A DNA stretch of 64,000 nucleotides from Variovorax sp. HW608. GTDB taxonomy: Bacteria > Pseudomonadota > Gammaproteobacteria > Burkholderiales > Burkholderiaceae_C. Under the pieces are notes generated by a model. The model was given only the letters and a program-made list of their open reading frames with translations, ran no database searches and was not told the origin of the DNA. Below are positions 36,063 to 42,814 of the stretch, piece after piece (the first letter of the stretch is position 1; each line of letters begins with the position of its first letter). The position numbers and the translations under genes are program-made. Location: NCBI RefSeq assembly GCF_900090195.1, contig NZ_LT607803.1:1426001-1490000 (forward strand), given 5' to 3'.

Positions 36063-36478
36063 GCTGCAAGCCTCTCGACCATGAGCGAGACCACCGAGTC
36101 GAGGGTCATGTCCGCCGTAAATACCGCGAGCACGCCGAGTTCGTGCAAGGCGGAGTGATCTTCGCCGGGAATGGTCCCGCCGACGAACACCTTGATGCTT
36201 TCCGCATCCAGATTCCGCAGCTCGGCAATGACGTCGGCAACAAGCTCCTTGTGGCTGCCCGACAGGATGCTGAGCCCCACCGCATCGACGCCCTCGTCCA
36301 CCGCGACCTGCGCAATCTGGCCCGGGCTTCGCCGCAGGCCGGTGTAGATGACTTCGGCGCCGGCATCGCGAAGCGTCAGGGCGACGATCTTCGCGCCGAT
36401 GTCATGGCCGTCCAGGCCCGGCTTTCCGATGAGGATGCGCCTTCCGGCCAGCGGCCGGACTTCCTTCACATGGTTCAT
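36059..36478 (-). CDS. B12-binding small subunit of acyl-CoA mutase
   Basis: 139 residues with the cobalamin-binding motif D23-G-H25-DI-G28 (KPGLDGHDIG), later SxL-type SILSGSH and GGTIPGEDHSALHELGV for the nucleotide tail. It matches separate small subunits of archaeal-type methylmalonyl-CoA mutase, isobutyryl- and 2-hydroxyisobutyryl-CoA mutases. The open frame extends far upstream inside the large-subunit gene, but the ATG at 36478 (ATGA overlap) is the sensible start. Confidence 0.93.
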   Translation of the reverse strand: MNHVKEVRPLAGRRILIGKPGLDGHDIGAKIVALTLRDAGAEVIYTGLRRSPGQIAQVAVDEGVDAVGLSILSGSHKELVADVIAELRNLDAESIKVFVGGTIPGEDHSALHELGVLAVFTADMTLDSVVSLMVERLAA

Positions 36479-38100
36479 AGCTTCACGGGCTCCTTGAATT
36501 CGCCCCATTCCTTCTTGAGGCAGGCGACCATCTCCCCGACGGTGGCGTAGGCATGGCAGCAGTCGACGAGGTAGGGCATGACGTTCTCGTCGTCCTTGGC
36601 GGCTGCGACCGCAAGCTTCGCCAGGGCCGCATCGACGGCCGTCTGGCTGCGCGTATCCATCACACGCTGGAACTTCTCGAGCGCGCGCTGCGCGACAGTG
36701 GAGTCGAGCGTGAAGACATCGCCGACGCCGATCTGCTCGTCCTGCTTGCGGAAGAAGTTCTGGCCGATGATGGCGTGGCGGCCTGCATCGGTATCGAGCT
36801 TGCGCTCGAGTCCGCGCTCGGCGAGGCGAAGCTGGATCCATCCGTCTTCGATTGCTGGGATCACACCGCCATAGGCGTCGATCTCTCCCATGATCCCAAG
36901 GATCATCTCCTCCATGCGATCGGTGTGCTGCTCCAGGAAGTAGCTGCCGCCGAGCGGATCGACGCTGCGCGCGATGCCGGACTCGTAGGCGATCATCTGT
37001 TGCGTTCGCACCGCGAGTTCCGCGGAAAACTCCGTCGGGATCTGGAATGCTTCGTCGAACGCGCAGGTGAAGATCGATTGCGCGCCGCCGAACACCGCTG
37101 CCATCGTTTCCACCGCCACGCGCACCACGTTGTTGTAGGGCTGGGGCGCCACCAGCGAAGAGCCGCCGCACACCACGCCAAAGCGGAAGTGCTGCGCCTT
37201 CGGATCCTTGACGCCGTAGCGTTCCTTCAAGAAGCGCGCCCAAAGGCGCCGGCCTGCACGGAACTTCGCGATCTCGTCGAAGAAGTCCATGTGCACGTAG
37301 AAGAAGAACGAGAGGCGCTTGGCGAACTTCTCGACGTCGCCGCCGCGGCGCCGAAGCTCCTCTACGTAGGCGAGGCCGTTGGCCAGCGTGTAGGCCATCT
37401 CCTCCGCCGCGGTCGCACCGGCATCACGCACATGCGCGCCGGCAATGCTGATGGGGTTGAAGCGCGGTGTCGTGTCATTGGAATAGAGGATCGAGTCCGC
37501 AATCAGGCGCATCGACGGACGCACCGGGAAGATCCACGTTCCGCGCGCGACGTATTCCTTCAGGATGTCGTTCTGGATCGTGCCCGTCAGCTTCGCGCGC
37601 GGCACGCCCTGCTTGTCGGCCACAGCGAGGTACATCGCATAGACGATCGCCGCCGTGCCGTTGATGGTGAACGACGTGGAGATGCGAGAGAGGTCCAGTC
37701 CATTGAAGAGGATCTCGGCTTCGCTCAGGTTCGACAGCGACACGCCGACCTTGCCGATCTCGGGACGCGCCATCGGATGCGTGGGGTCGTAGCCGCACTG
37801 CGTCGGAAGGTCCAGCGCGACCGACAAGCCTGTCTGTCCCTGCTCGAGAAGGAATTTGTAGCGCTCGTTGGATTCCTCGGCTGTGCCGAAGCCGGAGTAC
37901 TGGCGGATGGTCCATAGCCGCCCCTGGAAACCATCGGGAAAGATTCCCCGCGTGAACGGATACTCGCCCGGCCGCCCGATCTTCTCGGGGCGAACGGCGC
38001 TCGCGTCGACGCTGGTTGGAACGGGAATTCCCGTGCGGCTGAGCGGCCCCAGATCGGGCTCCGCGGGGAGGGCCTGGAACGCGTTGTCTCGCATGTTCAT
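36475..38100 (-). CDS. Adenosylcobalamin-dependent acyl-CoA mutase large subunit (methylmalonyl-CoA mutase type)
   Basis: 541 residues, TIM-barrel substrate domain without the B12 domain. Blocks RLWTIRQYSGFGTAEESN, GLSVALDLPTQCGYDP, GTIQNDILKEY and AGATAAEEMAYTLANG define the family. Against Propionibacterium methylmalonyl-CoA mutase, the carboxylate-contacting Tyr89 and Arg207 correspond to Y68 and R186 here, and Gln197 and His244 to Q176 and H223, so a substrate with a free carboxylate is likely. A95 argues against the 2-hydroxyisobutyryl type. The residue matching Tyr243 is A222, which would enlarge the pocket. Start at 38100 overlaps the crotonase stop by 4 bases. Confidence 0.92.
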   Translation of the reverse strand: MNMRDNAFQALPAEPDLGPLSRTGIPVPTSVDASAVRPEKIGRPGEYPFTRGIFPDGFQGRLWTIRQYSGFGTAEESNERYKFLLEQGQTGLSVALDLPTQCGYDPTHPMARPEIGKVGVSLSNLSEAEILFNGLDLSRISTSFTINGTAAIVYAMYLAVADKQGVPRAKLTGTIQNDILKEYVARGTWIFPVRPSMRLIADSILYSNDTTPRFNPISIAGAHVRDAGATAAEEMAYTLANGLAYVEELRRRGGDVEKFAKRLSFFFYVHMDFFDEIAKFRAGRRLWARFLKERYGVKDPKAQHFRFGVVCGGSSLVAPQPYNNVVRVAVETMAAVFGGAQSIFTCAFDEAFQIPTEFSAELAVRTQQMIAYESGIARSVDPLGGSYFLEQHTDRMEEMILGIMGEIDAYGGVIPAIEDGWIQLRLAERGLERKLDTDAGRHAIIGQNFFRKQDEQIGVGDVFTLDSTVAQRALEKFQRVMDTRSQTAVDAALAKLAVAAAKDDENVMPYLVDCCHAYATVGEMVACLKKEWGEFKEPVKL

Positions 38101-38900
38101 CGTGTGCTCTTCGACAGCAGTTTTTCGGAAGCGGTCCAGTGGTCCTCGTGCAGCCAGGTGCGCACGAGATGGTCCCTTTCGACGAGGCGCTGGGCGTTCC
38201 ATCCATCGCCCGCACGCGCCGCGATGGCCTGGGCCTTGATGCCGCGGAGAACCTGCGGCGGACACGTCAAGAGTGGCCGAAGGAAGTCGGCCATGTCAGA
38301 GCCGTCCAGGCCCTGGTCGATGACTGCATCGGCCAAGCCCCACGACAGCGCAAGCACCGCATCAACCAGCTCGCATCGCGCCATCATGCGAAGCGCGCGC
38401 GCGGGCCCGACGAGGCGGAAGAGGTCCGGGCCACCGCCCCATGCAGAGGTGATCGCCAGCTTGGCCTGGATGAAGCCGATGCGCGCATGCGAGGCCTGCA
38501 GCCGCATGTCGCAGGCCAGCGCCAGCTCGGCGCCACCGCCGATCGCGTCACCGTTGAGGTGGGCGATGACGGGCACCGGACAGCGGCGGATCGCATCGAG
38601 TGCAGCACCGGCCTCGTCCATCATCGCCTCGGTGGCCTGGACATCGCGAACGCTCGCGAGATCCTTCAGGTCGCCGCCGGCCGCGAAGTAGCGTTCACCA
38701 GCGCCGGTCAGAAGGATGAATCTGAGGTCGCTCCGTTCGCCGGCCGACCGGATCGCATCACCCAGCTCGGCCAACACGGGTCGCGCAAGCGCGTTGTGTT
38801 TTTCGGCCCGGTCGATGGTCACGCGAACCACGCCGGGTGCCTGTTCTTCCACGCGCAGAGTGCTTGCGACGCGGGGTTTCTCCATGGTTGTCGTCGTCAT
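38097..38900 (-). CDS. Crotonase-family protein, ECHDC1/methylmalonyl-CoA-decarboxylase-like
   Basis: 267 residues. The oxyanion-hole segments AAGGDLKDL and IGGGAELALACD are present with Glu125, but the second hydratase Glu is replaced by Lys147 (FIQAKLAI). The SAWGGGPDLFRLVG block and the C-terminal CPPQVLRGIK...ERDHLVRTW resemble the pattern of ECHDC1, the ethylmalonyl/methylmalonyl-CoA decarboxylase, rather than of enoyl-CoA hydratase. As first gene of the mutase operon it may decarboxylate the malonyl-type CoA ester formed by the mutase. The functional call is inference; the fold is certain. Confidence 0.85.
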   Translation of the reverse strand: MTTTTMEKPRVASTLRVEEQAPGVVRVTIDRAEKHNALARPVLAELGDAIRSAGERSDLRFILLTGAGERYFAAGGDLKDLASVRDVQATEAMMDEAGAALDAIRRCPVPVIAHLNGDAIGGGAELALACDMRLQASHARIGFIQAKLAITSAWGGGPDLFRLVGPARALRMMARCELVDAVLALSWGLADAVIDQGLDGSDMADFLRPLLTCPPQVLRGIKAQAIAARAGDGWNAQRLVERDHLVRTWLHEDHWTASEKLLSKSTR

Positions 38901-38943
38901 GCGGCGATGCTAGATTTGCCATCCTTCCCGAGGAAGAACACAA

Positions 38944-39020
38944 GTTCGACCCGCTGAACAAACCACCACGAATGGAACCACAAGAGGCAAGCTTGGAGCA
39001 CGATGTTCGAAATACCGAAC
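38944..39020. promoter_or_regulatory. Paired GTTC-N8-GAAC operators between mutase operon and IclR gene
   Basis: Site 1 is GTTCGACCCGCTGAAC at 38944-38959, 44 bases ahead of the crotonase start; site 2 is GTTCGAAATACCGAAC at 39005-39020. The starts are 61 bases apart. Each is nearly identical to its counterpart at 32068 and 32128. Site 2 lies within the first codons of the IclR gene if the ATG at 38972 is used, or just upstream if the GTG at 39032 is the start. Confidence 0.7.
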
Positions 39021-39802
39021 AAACTGAAACCGTGCAGGCGCGAGCAGGCGGGTCGGCAGCGGCAGTCACCGCCGTGGAGCGCGTGCTCGACATCCTGGAG
39101 GTTTTCCACCGGCACCAGAAGCCGCTGTCGCTGACCGACCTTGCCGAGGCCGCCGGCATTCCCAAGAGCAGTTGCCACGCGATCGTCGGCACGCTGACGG
39201 CGCGCGGCTATCTCTACTCGCTCACGCGCCCGCGCGCGCTCTATCCGACGCGGCGCTTCTTCGATGTGACGCGCGAGATCCATGAGCACGACCCGTTCAT
39301 GGATCGCGTCGTCCCGCTGCTGGAGCGCCTGCGCGATGCATCGCGCGAGACCATCATCCTTGGCAAGCGCCAGGGCAACGCGGTGATCTACCTGCAGGTC
39401 ATCGAAGGTCCGCATGCCATCCGCTACACGGCGAAGCCGGGCGAATTCAAGCCGCTGCATTCGAGCTCGATCGGCAAGGCATTGCTCGGCAGCCTGAAGG
39501 AGGCGGAGTTGCGCCAACAGGTGGCGGGCCTGCAGCTGCCGGCCATCACCGGGAGCACGCTGACCACGCCCGATGATCTGGCGAATGACGTTCTCGACGG
39601 TCGCCGTCGAGGCTATTTCGTCACGCGCGGCGAGAACGTGGTCGACGTGTGGGCTGTGGCGTCGTCGCTGACGCTCAACGCCGAGACGCTCGCCATTGCC
39701 ATTGCAGGGCCGCGCCACCGCATGGAAAGCAGCGTGCTGGAGTGCGCCCAGCTGCTGCTCGCCACGACGAGCTTCATCGAGCGCCAGTGGATGCGGTCCT
39801 GA
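38972..39802 (+). CDS. IclR-family regulator (IclR A), probable regulator of the mutase operon
   Basis: 276 residues from ATG 38972, or 256 from an in-frame GTG at 39032. The helix-turn-helix core starts at AVERVLDILEVFHRHQKPLSLTDLAEAAGIPKSSCHAIVGTL, followed by the effector domain with RYTAKPGEFKPLHSSSIGKALL. The shorter form has the usual IclR length and leaves both palindromes upstream, but neither start has a strong ribosome binding site. Divergent from the mutase operon; its likely effector is the substrate or a CoA intermediate. Confidence 0.9.
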   Translation: MEPQEASLEHDVRNTEQTETVQARAGGSAAAVTAVERVLDILEVFHRHQKPLSLTDLAEAAGIPKSSCHAIVGTLTARGYLYSLTRPRALYPTRRFFDVTREIHEHDPFMDRVVPLLERLRDASRETIILGKRQGNAVIYLQVIEGPHAIRYTAKPGEFKPLHSSSIGKALLGSLKEAELRQQVAGLQLPAITGSTLTTPDDLANDVLDGRRRGYFVTRGENVVDVWAVASSLTLNAETLAIAIAGPRHRMESSVLECAQLLLATTSFIERQWMRS

Positions 39803-40076
39803 CCTTCAGCAACTGGCGCGAGCGCCGGACCAACGCTTTCAGTTCCGGTTCGTCCGCCGACTTGGCTACCTGCTCGCAGTAAGCCACGTGCTGGGTCGTC
39901 AGGGCGGCGCCCTTCTCCGCGGCATCGTGCAGGCGAAGTACGGCGAGGCGCCGGTGACCGCATGCGATCGACCGCTCCAGTAGGGAGATCGCGCAAGCGG
40001 CGAGCGCTTCGCAATCCTGGACGCGCACCGCTTTTCGGCGTGCGCGCTTGACTGCCCTCAGTTGAACGCGATCCAT
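39774..40076 (-). CDS. Small hypothetical protein
   Basis: About 100 residues if started at the ATG at 40076 (MDRVQLRAVKRARRKAVRVQ). The composition is helical and lysine/arginine-rich at the N-terminus, with several Cys and His. No motif recognised. It overlaps the 3' end of the IclR gene by 29 bases on the opposite strand and follows the RraA gene by 31 bases. It could be a real short tail gene of that operon or chance. Confidence 0.4.
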   Translation of the reverse strand: MDRVQLRAVKRARRKAVRVQDCEALAACAISLLERSIACGHRRLAVLRLHDAAEKGAALTTQHVAYCEQVAKSADEPELKALVRRSRQLLKVRTASTGAR

Positions 40077-40107
40077 CGAACGATGCGGCGGTGCCGCATC
40101 GCCCGGA

Positions 40108-40833
40108 CTAGCGCGCAGCGAGGGCACCATCGTCAAAGGCGGCATCGATCTCCTCTACGCCGGCGAGACGGGCATAGCTCTCGGCCGCACCGCTGAGCTC
40201 CCACACCGACGTGCCCGCGCGAACCCTTTCCGCGCCTGCGTCTTCCTTGTGCATGCGCGCCTGCGCGGCGTCGAGCACGCCCGCTGCGCCGTCGCGCGGC
40301 ACGCAGACCACTGCATCGCTGTCGGCCACGATCAGGTCGCCCGGCCGGACCAACGCGCCTTCGCACACCACCGGCGCATTCACGAGACCGTGACCCGACT
40401 TGTCGGGATGGATGGGCCAGATGTGCGTGGACCACACCGGCAGGCCGATCTCCCGCAACTGGTCCACATCGCGCACGCAACCTTGCACGACCACGCCCGC
40501 AAGTCCCTTCTGCTTTGCGTAGCGCCCGGCCATGTCACCCCACTGCGCGCCCGAGAGTTCCGCCTGGCAGACGACCACGAGCACATCGCCCGGCTGGGCC
40601 AGATAGAGGGCGCGATGCATCATGAGGTTGTCCCCGGGCCAGCATTGCGCGGTCACGGCAGGGCCCGCGATCTTGGGCTGGCCTTCGCGGATAGGCCGCA
40701 TGCGCGCACCCATGAGGGCGCTTCGCCCCTGAGGCCCCATCGCCTCGTGGATGTCGGCGACGGAGACTTCACGCGCGCGCTCGACCAAGTCCTGCGCGAC
40801 ACGGCGCACCTTCAGATAGACCTTTGAACTCAT
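40108..40833 (-). CDS. RraA-type aldolase family protein (HMG/CHA aldolase-like)
   Basis: 241 residues of the RraA/4-hydroxy-4-methyl-2-oxoglutarate aldolase fold. The catalytic Arg-Asp pair is R121-D122 in VVQGCVRDVDQL, and the GPAVTAQCWPGDNLMMHRAL and PGDVLVVV strands are family features. Class II pyruvate aldolases of this group split 4-hydroxy-2-oxo dicarboxylates such as 4-carboxy-4-hydroxy-2-oxoadipate. Retention of the R-D pair argues for an enzyme rather than an RNase E inhibitor. Last clear gene behind the Bug and TauD genes, 23 bases after TauD. Confidence 0.88.
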   Translation of the reverse strand: MSSKVYLKVRRVAQDLVERAREVSVADIHEAMGPQGRSALMGARMRPIREGQPKIAGPAVTAQCWPGDNLMMHRALYLAQPGDVLVVVCQAELSGAQWGDMAGRYAKQKGLAGVVVQGCVRDVDQLREIGLPVWSTHIWPIHPDKSGHGLVNAPVVCEGALVRPGDLIVADSDAVVCVPRDGAAGVLDAAQARMHKEDAGAERVRAGTSVWELSGAAESYARLAGVEEIDAAFDDGALAAR

Positions 40834-40856
40834 GCTTGCTTGTCTTTCAAAAGGGT

Positions 40857-41732
40857 TCACGCGTGCGGAACGCAATGCTCGCTGGGCGAGAGACGGAAGG
40901 TGGTCCGCTTCATCAGGCGCGGCTGGTCGATGCTCATCACATCGCGCCGGTGGAGCGTGCATCCGTTGTCCCAAATCATCACGTCGCCGTTGTGGACCTT
41001 GTGCCGATAGACCAGCGAGGGATCTCCACCGGTCGCGAACAGGATCGGCAGAACGCGTTCGTTCTCCTCCTTCGACAGGCCCTCGATCTCGATCAGCGTC
41101 GTCTGGTCGGCATAGAGCGCCTTGCGACCGGTGCGCGGATGTGTCAGGACCACGGGGTGACGGGCATCGGGCAGGCTCAGCATCGCATTGGCCTTCGCCT
41201 TGTCGCGAAGTTCGGTCGCATTGAGCATCGCGTAGCGCTTGGCATAGCGGTAGACGCCGACACGGCCGTCGATCAGACGGCGGACGTCCTCGGGCAGCAG
41301 GTCCCACGCGCCGTACTGATTGGACCAGTAGATGTCACCACCGTCGCGCGGCACTTCCGTGCCGTAGAGCAGTGCGCCGGTCGCCGGCCGTACCTGGAAA
41401 GTCTGGTCCGAGTGCCAGTCGACGTCCTCCCCGCCGGCGAACCCGCCGACGAAGCGGCCATCCGAGTACTTGAGCGTGCTGAAGTAGATGATCTGCTCGT
41501 GATACGGCGACTGAATGTCCTTGCGGCCGCTGGTCTCGCACAGGCCGAAGCGCTCGGTGAAGCGCACAAGTTCGGCCTCGTCCAGCGACTGCCGCCGGAA
41601 GATCATGACCGGCGATCGATGCCAGATCGCCTTGATCTCCGCGATCGCGTCCAGGTCGTCGACGATGTCCATGATCGAGGCATGCACCTCGACGGCATAG
41701 TCTGAATGCAGTGGCGTAGTCTGAATGCTCAT
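40857..41732 (-). CDS. TauD/TfdA-family dioxygenase
   Basis: 291 residues; iron ligands H107 and D109 in VDWHSDQTF, distal His in IWDNGCTLHRRD, 2-oxoglutarate-binding Arg in the RTTFR end. Only moderately similar to the TauD-type protein at 33204. Between the Bug receptor gene (62 bases upstream) and the RraA-type aldolase, so it probably hydroxylates an imported carboxylate whose product is then cleaved by the aldolase; this is inference from gene order. Confidence 0.88.
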   Translation of the reverse strand: MSIQTTPLHSDYAVEVHASIMDIVDDLDAIAEIKAIWHRSPVMIFRRQSLDEAELVRFTERFGLCETSGRKDIQSPYHEQIIYFSTLKYSDGRFVGGFAGGEDVDWHSDQTFQVRPATGALLYGTEVPRDGGDIYWSNQYGAWDLLPEDVRRLIDGRVGVYRYAKRYAMLNATELRDKAKANAMLSLPDARHPVVLTHPRTGRKALYADQTTLIEIEGLSKEENERVLPILFATGGDPSLVYRHKVHNGDVMIWDNGCTLHRRDVMSIDQPRLMKRTTFRLSPSEHCVPHA

Positions 41733-41794
41733 GTGAGTTCCTCTGCCCTTGGAATGGGCCTTCGTGACAAGAATCGGGACGCGCGAAAGCCCTG

Positions 41795-42778
41795 CTATTC
41801 GGCGCGCATGTGCGCTGCCTGGATGACCGAGGCATAGTTGCGGCGCTCTTCGCGCAGCCAGCTCGCGAGTTCATTCCCCGCAAGGCTCGGCGCACGTTCG
41901 AAGCCCAGGTCCGCGAGCGCCTTCTGGGTCTCCGGCAGATCGAGGATCTTGCGCATCTCGGCCGCCAGCCGGCTCTGGATCTCGGCAGGCACGCCGCGCG
42001 GAACCATCAGGACGTTCCAGGCGGCGATGGTGAAGTTGGGCAGGCCCTGCTCGGCGGTCGTCTTCACCCCCGGCATCGACACCACCGGCGTCGCGGTGGT
42101 CACCGCCAGTGGCCTGATTCGAGGCATCTGGGTGCGTGTGGCTGCCACGGTATCGATCAGCACTTGCACGTGCCCTCCCAGGACAGCGGCCATCGCCTCA
42201 CCCGAGCCCTTGAAGTTGATGGCATACAACGGCACGTCGCGCTGGCGCAGCATCTCGAACACGAGCTGGGCCGTCACGCTCGGAAGCGCGGCGTCCACCT
42301 TGTCCGGTTTGCTTTTCGCCATGGCGATCAACTCGCTCATCGAACTGACCGAAGCGTTCGACGATGTGGAGATCGCGAACGGAATCAACGCGGTCAGTGC
42401 AATGGGGTCGAAGTCCTTCTCGGCATCGAAGCCCGGGTTGGCGTAGAGCGCCGGATTCATCGCGTGCGTGCCCGAGGCGCCCATCAGCAGCGTGTAACCG
42501 TCGGGCGTCGCGCGCGCCGCGAAGGCGGTGCCGATATTGCCGGAGGCACCGACCCGGTTCTCGACGAAGAAGGTCTGGCCGAAGGCGTGCGTCAGCTTCT
42601 CTGCGAAGTAGCGCGTCGCGATGTCGGTGCTCTGCCCCGCCGGGTAGGCCACGATGATCTTGACCGGCCGGCTTGGCCAAGCCGCGGCTCCCTCGGCGTG
42701 CGCGGGCGGCGCGACCCGGGGCGCAAGGGCAAAGGCCGCCAGCAAGGCAAGCATGCGACGGCGGAAGATGGACGTCAT
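41795..42778 (-). CDS. Bug-family substrate-binding protein
   Basis: 327 residues: twin-Arg-like start FRRRMLALLAAFALAP with signal cut near AHAEG, then RPVKIIVAYPAGQSTDIATR, NRVGASGNIGTAFAA, DGYTLLMGASGTHAMNPALY. The second lobe is less canonical (ALPSVTAQLVFEMLRQ; NFKGSGEAMAAVLGG). Third Bug receptor of the window, first of bug-tauD-rraA. A GTTT-N8-GAAC palindrome lies 74 bases upstream, inside the end of the FMN dehydrogenase gene. Confidence 0.92.
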   Translation of the reverse strand: MTSIFRRRMLALLAAFALAPRVAPPAHAEGAAAWPSRPVKIIVAYPAGQSTDIATRYFAEKLTHAFGQTFFVENRVGASGNIGTAFAARATPDGYTLLMGASGTHAMNPALYANPGFDAEKDFDPIALTALIPFAISTSSNASVSSMSELIAMAKSKPDKVDAALPSVTAQLVFEMLRQRDVPLYAINFKGSGEAMAAVLGGHVQVLIDTVAATRTQMPRIRPLAVTTATPVVSMPGVKTTAEQGLPNFTIAAWNVLMVPRGVPAEIQSRLAAEMRKILDLPETQKALADLGFERAPSLAGNELASWLREERRNYASVIQAAHMRAE

Positions 42779-42814
42779 GGTGCTGTCTCCTTTTCTTCGA
42801 TAGCGACCTTAGCC

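Noticed and set aside
36479..37243. Long N-terminal extension of the B12-binding subunit
   Set aside because: It is another frame of the mutase large-subunit gene; the true start is the ATGA overlap at 36478.
40108..40833. RraA, inhibitor of RNase E
   Set aside because: Catalytic Arg121-Asp122 retained and catabolic context; aldolase activity more likely.
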